Positions 51,561 to 60,559 of a DNA stretch of 64,000 bases are shown here, in pieces. The first letter of the stretch is position 1, and each line of letters begins with the position of its first letter. Below the pieces are notes generated by a model. It was given only the letters and a program-made list of their open reading frames with translations, had not been told where the DNA came from and did no database searches. Origin of the DNA: Enterovibrio norvegicus FF-33 (GTDB lineage Bacteria; Pseudomonadota; Gammaproteobacteria; Enterobacterales; Vibrionaceae); the NCBI RefSeq assembly GCF_000286835.2, contig NZ_AJYD02000038.1:1680453-1744452 (forward strand), given 5' to 3'. The position numbers and the translations under genes were made by a program.

Positions 51561-54325
51561 ACGCTAACCTCCAGATAATCGAGCGGCCCAGGATGCAAGC
51601 TCAGCACTGATGCGCCCAGCACTTCGGCATCAACGCCGCTACCCATCACCTCGGCGTTCGCTGCCGCGAGACCATCGTGGCGTGTAGGGATCTCGCCCGT
51701 GTATAAACGTTCAATCACCACCGCGTCGATTCCCGCCACATCGTGCAACAGCGCAATAATTTCACTGGCAAAAACAGGCTGACCAAAACGGCGAGCGTCA
51801 AACGACAATGCCGCACGTAATACAGCTTCGGCACTCACACTCACTTCATCGGGAAGATAATCAGGATGGACTTGAAGACGCACACCAAGCTTAAAAAAGC
51901 GCTGGCGATAACTTCGCAAAATAAAGCGTGCAAACGGGTCGCCAGCTGCGGTCAACGCTTCCGTTAAGCTGCTATGCAACGCACTGCCCTCTGGCACTTG
52001 CGCCCCGTCTTCTGCTGCTACAGTGACCACCACTTGTGGCCCACCAGAGAGATGCAACCACTGCGCACTGGCTTTGGCAATGCCGCCATAACCTTGGGAG
52101 AAGTCTGCGTAATCCGTTAAAGAAACCACGCGTCCCAAGGTGCGACAGGACAAAGGTGCGCTGAGTTTTATCGCATCACGCCCTTCGGGATCCGCACCGC
52201 CGTCAGCATCGAGCAAATTATTAACCGCCTGTACACCAAGCGGCTGCGACATCAATAAATTGAGTTGCCCGGCTTTTACTCGCCCCATCAAACCATGGGT
52301 TTTACGATAGCTGGCGCGAATGTTCTGCTGACCTTTACCCGGCATCGCGCCTTTCACGCCATCGCCAAAGGTGACGTGACTGTAACCTTGTTCATCAACA
52401 CGCATCGAATACACGCGATCAGCGGGTTGTGTGCTCAAAAAGTTCGCCACGGGATGCCACAGGATTTGGTTTACACGAATTTCCAGCGTGGGTTTCACGC
52501 CTGTAGGCGTCGCCGCGGGCACAAAGGTTTGTGGCGCTTGGCGGGTAGTAAAAGAAGCATGGGGCAAGGCCGCGCCATCACCCAAGACTTCCACCACCGA
52601 TTCACCTTGAGTGGCTTGTGCAACATTGGCAGCAATACGCAGGCTTTGCGGGAAGTAAGCCGCGCCTAAGGGTTCAGTCAGAGTGACTGATGTGCCCGTA
52701 CCCGCCGTGAGTTCATGGTTAACGGACTGCACAATGCGCGTGGCAATGACAGGCATCGCGCCTGATCCTTCAGCCAGTCCGTTGAGAATCACTTTGCGCC
52801 CTTCTTCTAGGCCGGGGAACCAGCCATTAAGCTGAACGGAAACCGTGTCAGCATCCAAGGGGGCAGTGATCGGCGGGTCTGCCAAGGTTAACAACTCACT
52901 GGCACCAAATATCGTAGTCTGTCTAATAGAGAACTCGCCAAAATCCTCGTTTCGATCCAACGCCAAGCGGCTACTTTTTCCGGTGACGGCAAAAAATGAA
53001 GCCGCGACCTCGGCAGTGTCTGTGACCTGATAACGCGCCCATGTGTCTCCATCTCGAATAACAACCTCACTGTCATTGGCGATTTCTGCTATCTGCCGTT
53101 CAAGGTAAACATGATTAGCGCCGTCTCTCATCAAAGATAATGTCCCTGCATCGGCCCATGTTGCGGCAGTCTTGTCTGCGTATGGACCCGGTTCAAGGCT
53201 TTCTACCACCACATCGCTGCCGTCCACACTGTAAACTGGCACCATGCCCGTCAACGAATGATGAAGGCTGCTCAGGGGCGGTGCGGCGTGACCAAAAATA
53301 GCGGCTGACGCACGAAAAACCAGCACGGTTTTGTTGCTCTGGCTTGCCGCTTCCAAAGGGGCGAAAAAGGCTTTTTCTGACAACTCAGCATCCGCCAATA
53401 CCGTGACCAGCTCTGAGGTGCCAAGGGTGTGATCAAGCTTTTCTGCCAACGCACCAGACACCGTGGCGGAAAAGCTGCTTGACGCAGAAAACCCTGGTTC
53501 TGAAGCAGGTTCTGAAGCAGGATCCGAAGCAGGTTCAGAAATCGGCTCCGTGCCGATTGGCGATACCGTCACCCATGTCAGATCTTTCGCGTCGGGGTCT
53601 TGGGCGATATTCGCCAACACTGGATTGACCGCATTCACCACAGCAAAAACTGGCGTGCCGTCGTCGGCGATAAAATAGACCCCATCGCCCGCTTTCAGCT
53701 TGGTATTGGTGCCCCAAAACGGCAGTTGCGTCGTCGAGGTCGTTAACGGATGGGGAGCAGTCAGTTTTGGACGAATGGCATTCCATTCCGCGCGAGCCAA
53801 GAGATCATCAAGGGTTTCATAAATAACGGGCGTTTCATCCTGCCCCGGCGTGCTTTGTATTTTGGTGCCTGCTGGGACAGTAATACGCTCAGGAATGCCT
53901 GCGCCCGCGGCAATGTTAAACGACAGATCGGCACTGGCTGCCGCGCCGGGATGGGGAATGTAATCAATCAATATCGCCATTTCATGCAGCGATTGGGGCA
54001 GTTGCGCGGTGCGTACATAGGCTTCGTTCAGCCACATTTCATTGTAGAAAGTCAGCACGTCACAACTGGCTGCCCAAGCCTCTAACAACGCCAGAGTGAA
54101 ATCTTCCCCTTCTCGCGTGGTTAATGTACCGAGTGCGCCGTATTGCGATGAAGAAAGCCTCGCCACCATGCTTTGATAGAAATCTTGGTGGCTACCTGCG
54201 CGAAAACCAATCCGAGGTAAGCCCGCTGTGTTATCAGGCGCTTGAGGCGTCAGTACGCGAGTGCCATTACACGCGCCGCAATGTGACTGTTCTTGTGAGC
54301 GAGCATTTAACAGAGAATCGACCAT
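51557..54325 (-). CDS. Baseplate J-type protein 2 (putative baseplate assembly protein)
   Basis: A 922-residue baseplate wedge protein of the TIGR02243-like class. The N-terminal PRIGFRAGSHQDFYQSMVAR with LTTREGEDFTLALLEAWA and ILIDYIPHPGAAASADLSF is characteristic, as is the C-terminal J-like region (YRKTHGLMGRVKAG, VVSLTDYADFSQGYGG, LHPGPLDYLEV). Near residue 270 is an unusual acidic SEPASEP repeat tract. One base separates its start from the preceding gene's stop. Confidence 0.9.
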   Translation of the reverse strand: MVDSLLNARSQEQSHCGACNGTRVLTPQAPDNTAGLPRIGFRAGSHQDFYQSMVARLSSSQYGALGTLTTREGEDFTLALLEAWAASCDVLTFYNEMWLNEAYVRTAQLPQSLHEMAILIDYIPHPGAAASADLSFNIAAGAGIPERITVPAGTKIQSTPGQDETPVIYETLDDLLARAEWNAIRPKLTAPHPLTTSTTQLPFWGTNTKLKAGDGVYFIADDGTPVFAVVNAVNPVLANIAQDPDAKDLTWVTVSPIGTEPISEPASDPASEPASEPGFSASSSFSATVSGALAEKLDHTLGTSELVTVLADAELSEKAFFAPLEAASQSNKTVLVFRASAAIFGHAAPPLSSLHHSLTGMVPVYSVDGSDVVVESLEPGPYADKTAATWADAGTLSLMRDGANHVYLERQIAEIANDSEVVIRDGDTWARYQVTDTAEVAASFFAVTGKSSRLALDRNEDFGEFSIRQTTIFGASELLTLADPPITAPLDADTVSVQLNGWFPGLEEGRKVILNGLAEGSGAMPVIATRIVQSVNHELTAGTGTSVTLTEPLGAAYFPQSLRIAANVAQATQGESVVEVLGDGAALPHASFTTRQAPQTFVPAATPTGVKPTLEIRVNQILWHPVANFLSTQPADRVYSMRVDEQGYSHVTFGDGVKGAMPGKGQQNIRASYRKTHGLMGRVKAGQLNLLMSQPLGVQAVNNLLDADGGADPEGRDAIKLSAPLSCRTLGRVVSLTDYADFSQGYGGIAKASAQWLHLSGGPQVVVTVAAEDGAQVPEGSALHSSLTEALTAAGDPFARFILRSYRQRFFKLGVRLQVHPDYLPDEVSVSAEAVLRAALSFDARRFGQPVFASEIIALLHDVAGIDAVVIERLYTGEIPTRHDGLAAANAEVMGSGVDAEVLGASVLSLHPGPLDYLEVSV
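53496..53549 (-). repeat. 12-bp tandem repeat coding for SEPA units
   Basis: Imperfect copies of GGTTCTGAAGCA (plus-strand reading) at 53496, 53508, 53520 and 53532. They encode a flexible Ser-Glu-Pro-Ala/Asp tract inside the baseplate protein, probably created by slippage. Confidence 0.85.
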
Positions 54326-54326
54326 G

Positions 54327-56846
54327 TCAGCGCCCTCCTTCTAAGTCGAGCAAAAACACACCGTTGCCAGGATGGCTGGCGTCGTTGTCTACTCGCGCAA
54401 TTTCGGTGCGACCGAACAGGAGTTTTCGCCCTGTCAGCCCACTGGTTCGCGGGTCGCCAAAACGACGAAAACGGGTCGCTTTGGCGGCGATCACCCCTTC
54501 TACGTTTTGTGCTGCCGCTAACATGGGCGACAGGTGCAAGATTTGTCCGGCGCGGAACTGATCGGGATGAAGTAGCCCCAGTGCACCATTGGCTTGTCGC
54601 TGCGGAGAAAAAATCGTCAATAAGCGCTGGCGAACATGAGATTTAGACGCATTGGGCGCGACACAAACATGCAGCGTAATTTCCAGCGGCACATAAACGG
54701 GCGTAGACACGTCGACATCATGGGCGGCAAGTCGGAATGTTTCGTAATGACCGCGTAACTGCGTGCGCTGATCTTCGGTGACACCAATGCGCCCTTTGGG
54801 ATCGGGCAATGCAAACGTGGTGATCCAACTGCCCGTGTGCACATAGGCACAACTCACGTCTTGCACCCATTCCACGCGGCGTCCAAGGGTTTGATAATCT
54901 TCTCGAGTGACGGCTCGCTCTTGCGTTTTGAACAAGAACGGTGCGCGCTTACGAATGGCGGCATTGGTTTCTCGGTTTCGCCCTCCTGCGCCCGCCGTGA
55001 TGTTTCTCACTTCAATCACTTCAGGCAGGTTTATCGCTAAGTGATGCAGCTTATCTGGCCCAATATGTCCCGACATGCCCAAGCCCACACGATAACGGGC
55101 GCTGAATGCGGTGCCTGAAAGTGGACGACGGCCAAACTGGTTATCGCCAAACCGCAGTGAAGCACTGTTGTCGCGTTCAATTTCAGCGGTGAACACACGC
55201 GCGCTGGCATCACTGGCTAACAAATCTGCGACTGGCTGATAAGGCAGCACTTCAACACCATCATCACCATCGAGTTCAATACAAGGATACGTCGCGTTCG
55301 GCTCAGGGGTGCGCAACGCATCTGAGGCCGGTACGCCTGACGCATAATTTGGTGCGAAGGTCAGTGGTGATTGAGCGAGTTTGGGTCGAAATGCAGGCAT
55401 GATCATTTCTGCCTGTTCTTGATCGCATTGACTATCGGCGCAAGTCACGCCGTGATTCTGCCCTGATTCAAAGCCTTTGCCCGCCGCCCAACTGAGCCAT
55501 GGCGACGGCACTTGGCCGAGATTTTCGTCATCCTGTGTGTGCCCGTGATCGACGAGTACCACATTGCCACGAACGACACTGACAGGCTCAATGTATCGCC
55601 TTCCTTCTTCCATCGAGGTTTCTGACGATATGCAAACGGGGAAACGCAAGGCATCACGATCATGCCACACGATTTCGGTGATCAAATCGCCCGTAATGGG
55701 GTCAGTCAGCGGCGCGTTGGCTACGTCAAATGCGCGTACCTCTATCAACAGCACGACTTGGCGACGGTCTAAAAATCGGTCGGCTTGATTGCCTGTTTTC
55801 GCGCCAGTGATTTCCTCCATTGCGACATACAGGCCTTGGCTGAGATTAGGCAGATGCCCAGCCAACGTCGCGCGCGTTGACCCTTTAGCGAGATGGCACC
55901 GGGCGTTACTCCAAGTATGAAATTCCATTTCATTGTGCGCGATAAACAAGGCTGGCACGTCGTGACAGGTTTCGTACACCGCGGCGCTTTGAGTCAATAT
56001 CGCATTGTTTCTGGCAAAGGTGATGGGCTGTTCGCTCAGCCTTGTACACACTGCTGCACCTTGTGGGATCACCGCCGTGCTTGGCGCAATCGGCAGCACA
56101 TCAGCAGACACGGCAAAGTGACAAAAGCATCGCGCGTTGCAGCCTTCATCCACGGAGTAATCCAACAATCGTGTTAACCGCTTCAGTGAAATACGCGAAC
56201 GCGCTCGGTTGAGATACGCTTCGGTTTGGGCGGCATCTTGTTGGTAAGCCAACTGATCGGCGGTGTACGCGAGAATATCGACAATGGCGGTAGAAAGATC
56301 GGCAGGGTGCCCAGTGGCAAAAGCGGGAGCAGCAATGGCCATGCGATCGAGCATCATGCGGCGAAACGAAAGATAATCACGCGCGGTGTAATCAATTTCT
56401 GTTTCTGGTTCAGGCGGCGTTTCGCACTCGCAATCACTCAAACAATCAAACGCTGTCGGACACTCTACTTTGAACGAAAAAGTAATGGATGCCAGAACGG
56501 GGTCTATCTCGGGCGGCGGCGCTGGGTTTAACGTGCTGGTGACAATATTAAGCATATAGGGGCCGAAATCACCCGGCTGTGCGAGTTCAATCACGACCAC
56601 GTTTTGCTGTCCGCCCAGCCCCATGGTGACAGCGACTATCTCAACGGCGGCGTCGCCTTCAATGCGAATATTGTCTTCTGTATACACCACCGCGCCGGGG
56701 TCGTTAACAAGGTGAAGATGCAAAAAACGCTGACGATCAGCGGAATTCACCGCCTCCAAGTCCAATACTTCTACGAAGTCGATACCGTTGAATGCACTGT
56801 TGCGTACTGCTTCTCTGCGTCGTTGGTCACAGCAAAAATAAATCAT
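54327..56846 (-). CDS. Baseplate J-type protein 1 (putative baseplate assembly protein)
   Basis: An 839-residue baseplate wedge protein. After an N-terminal beta region, IDYTARDYLSFRRMMLDRMA near residue 150 is the hallmark of this family, followed by ADLSTAIVDILAYTADQLAYQQDAAQTEAYL and, near the middle, FGDNQFGRRPLSGTAFSARYRVGLG with RDVKTQER-like ITAGAGGRNRETNAAIRKRAP. The C-terminal part (VTREDYQTLGRRVEWVQD) matches gpJ. Its start overlaps the gp25 stop (ATGA). In other eCIS two or more J-like proteins form the wedge around the spike. Confidence 0.92.
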   Translation of the reverse strand: MIYFCCDQRRREAVRNSAFNGIDFVEVLDLEAVNSADRQRFLHLHLVNDPGAVVYTEDNIRIEGDAAVEIVAVTMGLGGQQNVVVIELAQPGDFGPYMLNIVTSTLNPAPPPEIDPVLASITFSFKVECPTAFDCLSDCECETPPEPETEIDYTARDYLSFRRMMLDRMAIAAPAFATGHPADLSTAIVDILAYTADQLAYQQDAAQTEAYLNRARSRISLKRLTRLLDYSVDEGCNARCFCHFAVSADVLPIAPSTAVIPQGAAVCTRLSEQPITFARNNAILTQSAAVYETCHDVPALFIAHNEMEFHTWSNARCHLAKGSTRATLAGHLPNLSQGLYVAMEEITGAKTGNQADRFLDRRQVVLLIEVRAFDVANAPLTDPITGDLITEIVWHDRDALRFPVCISSETSMEEGRRYIEPVSVVRGNVVLVDHGHTQDDENLGQVPSPWLSWAAGKGFESGQNHGVTCADSQCDQEQAEMIMPAFRPKLAQSPLTFAPNYASGVPASDALRTPEPNATYPCIELDGDDGVEVLPYQPVADLLASDASARVFTAEIERDNSASLRFGDNQFGRRPLSGTAFSARYRVGLGMSGHIGPDKLHHLAINLPEVIEVRNITAGAGGRNRETNAAIRKRAPFLFKTQERAVTREDYQTLGRRVEWVQDVSCAYVHTGSWITTFALPDPKGRIGVTEDQRTQLRGHYETFRLAAHDVDVSTPVYVPLEITLHVCVAPNASKSHVRQRLLTIFSPQRQANGALGLLHPDQFRAGQILHLSPMLAAAQNVEGVIAAKATRFRRFGDPRTSGLTGRKLLFGRTEIARVDNDASHPGNGVFLLDLEGGR

Positions 56847-57208
56847 GCGGCAGACTCCCTCACAAATTGGGCTTGCTGGGGATCACCCGATGGCAGCACC
56901 AAATAGGAGACGTCGATAAACATAGCACCTTGATCAAACAGCACAGAGACATCCGTCACTTCGATGTCATCTTGCATCCAGCTTTGCAAGGCTGTCGCAA
57001 TCAAGGTGCGGGTATCTTCTATCAAAGCATCACTGACTCCCGCAAACAGTAGACGGTTTAAACCACAACCAAAAATTGGCATCATCACCCGCTCTCCTGG
57101 CTCAGTGAATAACACCTGCTCCATGCGATCGCGAATGAGGTCAAAGCGGTGCGTTGTCGCTGTCCGCCCTTGAGTATCAATGCGATAGGGGAAATCTGGA
57201 TAATTCAT
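56843..57208 (-). CDS. gp25/gpW-like baseplate protein
   Basis: A 121-residue wedge protein of the gp25 (lysozyme-like, non-catalytic) family. FTEPGERVMMPIFGCGLNRLLF is the core motif that joins tube and baseplate in T4-like systems. GGAGGAAAG precedes the ATG. It is the third baseplate gene after gpV and the tip. Confidence 0.93.
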   Translation of the reverse strand: MNYPDFPYRIDTQGRTATTHRFDLIRDRMEQVLFTEPGERVMMPIFGCGLNRLLFAGVSDALIEDTRTLIATALQSWMQDDIEVTDVSVLFDQGAMFIDVSYLVLPSGDPQQAQFVRESAA

Positions 57209-57262
57209 CTTTCCTCCGCGAAATTAAGACGTTAATAAGTTAAGCCGTTAATAAGTCGGAAA

Positions 57263-57586
57263 TTAACTCGCAATCACACGTACTTGCGCCACAGTTGGCA
57301 GCAAGGGTGTCCCTGTTGGCGCGCAGACAGATTGGCCAGTTAGCAGCACAAAAGGCTGCCCCATCGACACCACACGCACCGAGCCCGATAAAAATTGCCC
57401 TGTTATACAAGGTCCATTGCCCGCTGTCGGGGGTGGCATTGCGCACCCTGCCACGACATAAGGAGACGTCAGCAATACGGTGGGCGCGCCCGAAACCACG
57501 ACTCGCGGATTCGGCACTGTCGGTGTTGCTTGGCCGCCATGGGAGCACATGACTGTCGCACCAACATGTAACAAGGGCCCGGGCAT
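57263..57586 (-). CDS. PAAR-like spike tip protein
   Basis: A 107-residue protein built of short Gly/Pro-rich turns (PLLHVGATVMCSHGGQATPT, PFVLLTGQSVCAPTGTPLLP) with several Cys and His that could bind a metal at the tip. Length, composition and position between gpV and gp25 fit the PAAR/PAAR-like spike cap. AAGGAGA lies eight bases before the ATG. Confidence 0.85.
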   Translation of the reverse strand: MPGPLLHVGATVMCSHGGQATPTVPNPRVVVSGAPTVLLTSPYVVAGCAMPPPTAGNGPCITGQFLSGSVRVVSMGQPFVLLTGQSVCAPTGTPLLPTVAQVRVIAS

Positions 57587-57634
57587 TGCTGTCTCCTTCG
57601 TTTCGCGCTTACGGTGTGGTTGAGCGTTTAAGCA

Positions 57635-58150
57635 CTAAGTAATGGTGAGCGCACCGGTATTAATATCTACCGTCGGCCCAACCAAGCTAATTTGTGCGCC
57701 TTTCCCGTTGGTGATGAATATTCCTGCGTCAGTCACCGACAAGGTGACGCCGGTGGCGGTCTGCAAGGTAATTCCCCCCAATCCCATCGGACCGCCCGCA
57801 TCGCAAATCACGATGCCGTTCTTCGCCATGGTTTGCAGCGTAATGGCGGAGATCGGCGCGGGTGCGGTTTTTGCCAACGTCGGCACATCTGCCGCAGAGC
57901 CTGCAAAGCACCCTGTCCAAATCGGATGGTCGACTTCGCCCTGTTCAAACTCAATCCAGACACCCGCGCCAATGGGCGGCACAGCGAATATGCCGGCGTT
58001 CAAACCCAACACGGGTAAACACGGCATGCACCAGCTGCCGGGTGGCATGCCTGTAACATCGGAAACGGTGGCTAGGATTCGCCCTTGCTGAGATAAATCG
58101 ACGTTGTTCACCACCACGCCGCGATATTTCCCGTAAAACTTTTCGCTCAT
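57635..58150 (-). CDS. Baseplate assembly protein V (spike, OB-fold)
   Basis: A 171-residue central-spike protein. Residues about 8-90 form the gpV/gp5 OB-fold (YRGVVVNNVDLSQQGRIL, PPIGAGVWIEFEQGEVDHPI with WTGCF after it), and the rest is a short beta-helical segment ending VDINTGALTIT. It overlaps the gpD gene by four bases, so the gp27-like and gp5-like halves of a VgrG are separate proteins here. Confidence 0.9.
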   Translation of the reverse strand: MSEKFYGKYRGVVVNNVDLSQQGRILATVSDVTGMPPGSWCMPCLPVLGLNAGIFAVPPIGAGVWIEFEQGEVDHPIWTGCFAGSAADVPTLAKTAPAPISAITLQTMAKNGIVICDAGGPMGLGGITLQTATGVTLSVTDAGIFITNGKGAQISLVGPTVDINTGALTIT

Positions 58151-59277
58151 ACTGGCACCCTACTGACGGTTGAAAGCAGCCCATCTCGGCTCAGTTCAAA
58201 TTGCTGTTTGAGTTGGCCTTCGCTCAAGGTCGTGGTGACGGATTCCACGTAATGCAGTCCATTAAACGCATTACCTGCGCCGCGCACTGACACCAATTTT
58301 CTTGCTTCCAATAAGGAGCCATACGCCAAAACATCAAGCGAACCCGACATTTTCACCGCCCTAACGGCAGACCTTGCCGCTTTCGCTAACCCAATTAGCG
58401 CACCTTGCACCGGTGAGTATTTGGCCGTGTCGCGAATCGGTTCGCCAAGCCTCAGTGGAATTGGTCGTAACAGACCAAGGGGCGGATTGAGCGGATTAAC
58501 GTCCGGCACCGGTATGGTGATGGGCATTTTTGTCTGCGGATTTTGAATAGTGACCATTGGCACTACCGCGCTTTGGGTATCAACACTGCCGGACAAGGAT
58601 TCCACGTTTCGATGTGCATCTAAGTCGTCATTGATCGGGCGTTGGACCTTGCCAATGCGAATGTCCGGCCCCCAATAGGCGGTTGAAACACCCACTTGAG
58701 ACGTGGGCTCGATGTAGAACACGTAGCCGACGCGTTCTGCCAACGACAAGATGTAGTTCAGATCGGTGCCTTGATGAGACGGAATGCGTTCTGTGGGGAT
58801 CGGCACATCAATCAACACAGACGGAATAACTTTTGGGATCAGCCCCAAAAACGCGTATTTCGCCAAAACCAGATTAATGCGAGCGAAATCCGGCATGGCG
58901 GGATAACGCATAAAACTGAAATCGATGTAATCGAGCACACGGCTGAGATCTTCTCCCGTTAAGGTTAAACGGGATACCCCGGGTGCACTGCCGGGGCTAA
59001 CGCGATGATCGGTGACGACACCGTCAATAAGCACGGATTTTTGACCGAACATATCTATCGCGATCACGGTGCGTACTAAGGGGATGGGATTGTTGGCGGA
59101 CAGCAGAAATACCGTATGAAGCGGTGAGTTATTGTCAATCTCGAACACCAGTTGAAACCCTGATTTACCTTCCGTCACTGAACGCACTTCGCAAGAGACA
59201 AAGGCGTTAATCACCACTTTTGATACGGGTACAGGGGCAACAGGGCCAATGTAGAGACTCATCACCACCTCTGACAT
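58147..59277 (-). CDS. Phage late control D-like spike hub protein (gp27-like)
   Basis: A 376-residue hub protein of the gpD/gp27 family that connects tube to spike. Landmarks are FQLVFEIDNNSPLHTVFLLS, SRLTLTGEDLSRVLDYIDF and YILSLAERVGYVFYIEP with the terminal LHYVESVTTTLSEGQLKQQF. Its start overlaps the LysM gene stop (TAATG), indicating coupling. Confidence 0.9.
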   Translation of the reverse strand: MSEVVMSLYIGPVAPVPVSKVVINAFVSCEVRSVTEGKSGFQLVFEIDNNSPLHTVFLLSANNPIPLVRTVIAIDMFGQKSVLIDGVVTDHRVSPGSAPGVSRLTLTGEDLSRVLDYIDFSFMRYPAMPDFARINLVLAKYAFLGLIPKVIPSVLIDVPIPTERIPSHQGTDLNYILSLAERVGYVFYIEPTSQVGVSTAYWGPDIRIGKVQRPINDDLDAHRNVESLSGSVDTQSAVVPMVTIQNPQTKMPITIPVPDVNPLNPPLGLLRPIPLRLGEPIRDTAKYSPVQGALIGLAKAARSAVRAVKMSGSLDVLAYGSLLEARKLVSVRGAGNAFNGLHYVESVTTTLSEGQLKQQFELSRDGLLSTVSRVPV

Positions 59278-59621
59278 TACTGCTCTCCTTCATCGCCATG
59301 TAGGGCAATTCTGCGCCCGACGATGGTCAATAATTCGCTCGGATTCTGCACCAAGTTGGCATCGGCGATTCGCCACCAAAGGGTTGGGTCGGCGTAATAC
59401 GCCGCACCGAGTAAATCCAGTCGGTCTCCTTCTCTGATCGTCATGCTTTGCACGTTTTCAATGGACGCAGGCTGCGGCAGAAATCGGCGACTGACAAACA
59501 CACGCTCTGTGCCACGATCATCCGTCATCACATTCAACGGCGCACCGGCATAACGGCTGCTGGACGCAAAGTCCGCCGTTTCTTCCGTGTTGCTGAGTAA
59601 ATAGTGCGTGAGATCAGTCAT
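59277..59621 (-). CDS. LysM-domain baseplate protein
   Basis: A 114-residue protein with a LysM-like segment (MTIREGDRLDLLGAAYYADP with TLWWRIADANL after it), as in the tail/CIS LysM proteins that sit between tube and hub. ATG 59621 has AAGGA seven bases upstream. In Afp/PVC systems this LysM part is fused to the tube-type protein; here the two are separate genes. Confidence 0.85.
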   Translation of the reverse strand: MTDLTHYLLSNTEETADFASSSRYAGAPLNVMTDDRGTERVFVSRRFLPQPASIENVQSMTIREGDRLDLLGAAYYADPTLWWRIADANLVQNPSELLTIVGRRIALHGDEGEQ

Positions 59622-59698
59622 CAATGATTCCTTATTGGCGTCCGTTCTGTGGTGTTCTCGGTTGCTGCTTTTTGCAATCAGCAGCTGGCTAACAGGAC

Positions 59699-60322
59699 TT
59701 AGCTATTTGTGACAGGTTTAATGACCCGCCCCGCCTGCGTTTCTAGCCCAGTGAGGTAATGCAAAAACAGTGAAGAAGCGGGATGATCAAAGCCAAGATC
59801 GTCGACCGTCAACACTTGTAAACTCACGTTGGCTTTCGCGCTTAATGGATTAAGCCGCGCGCTGAAAAACTCTTCTGTCAGAGCCAAGCTTTTGACTTTC
59901 ACTGGTACGCGGCGATAAGCGCCCCAACTAAACAAGGGCAATGGCTGAACCATCGGAATAATGGTCAGCTTTCCTTCTCGGGCTCGCGCATCGTTTTGCA
60001 GCAGTTGCCGCTTCGTCGGCGAAATCAAGCTTCTCAATGCGGCGATGTAATGGCCAATGCCATAAGTCACCGCATCCTCATCGCCCCGCTCGAGCGCATC
60101 AGTGGCATCGAGAATGGCCTCAAAACTGATCGATTCGGTTGGAGGACCATTGAGTCGCATCTGCTCTGTACGAGTTTGCGACCCTGCCTGCGATTTCACT
60201 TCAAACTGCGTACTGAGCGTGGAAGGATTGATCAGCAATGGAATCGCATTGACGGGCTCGCCACTTTGCGGATCGAGCAACACAATGCCGGCTTTAACGT
60301 AGTTCGGCTGACTCGATAACAT
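59699..60322 (-). CDS. CIS tube-type (Afp7-like N-terminal) protein
   Basis: A 207-residue protein whose pattern VKAGIVLLDPQSGEPVNAIP with LINPSTLSTQFEVK and SISFEAILDATDALE matches the N-terminal tube-initiator domain of Afp7/PVC7-like proteins. It ends before a LysM, which lies in the next gene 77 bp downstream. Its start immediately follows the stop of the small upstream gene. Confidence 0.85.
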   Translation of the reverse strand: MLSSQPNYVKAGIVLLDPQSGEPVNAIPLLINPSTLSTQFEVKSQAGSQTRTEQMRLNGPPTESISFEAILDATDALERGDEDAVTYGIGHYIAALRSLISPTKRQLLQNDARAREGKLTIIPMVQPLPLFSWGAYRRVPVKVKSLALTEEFFSARLNPLSAKANVSLQVLTVDDLGFDHPASSLFLHYLTGLETQAGRVIKPVTNS

Positions 60323-60547
60323 TTATCGCCCCTTTACGCTGTGTTTGTGGCTAGTCAGTTGATGCATCAATGCATCAGTGGCCCTCGCTATCGCCTTCTC
60401 TTTAGCGACCAACTGTTGCTCAGTGCTGATCGACTCCATCACTGGCCATTGTGTCGACACGGCGGTAGACATAGCGCGATAGACATCGGCATAACCCGCG
60501 TCGCTGCTGATTTCAATGTGCCGAAAGTGCACGTTAAGTTGTGTCAT
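60323..60547 (-). CDS. Small eCIS-locus protein (Afp6-position)
   Basis: A 74-residue protein with a mostly helical second half (EQQLVAKEKAIARATDALMH). Position before the tube-type protein is that of the small Afp6/DUF5908 proteins in other eCIS, but sequence similarity is not evident. GGGAGAACG precedes the ATG and the next gene starts directly after its stop, so it is probably translated. Confidence 0.75.
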   Translation of the reverse strand: MTQLNVHFRHIEISSDAGYADVYRAMSTAVSTQWPVMESISTEQQLVAKEKAIARATDALMHQLTSHKHSVKGR

Positions 60548-60559
60548 TTCGTTCTCCCT

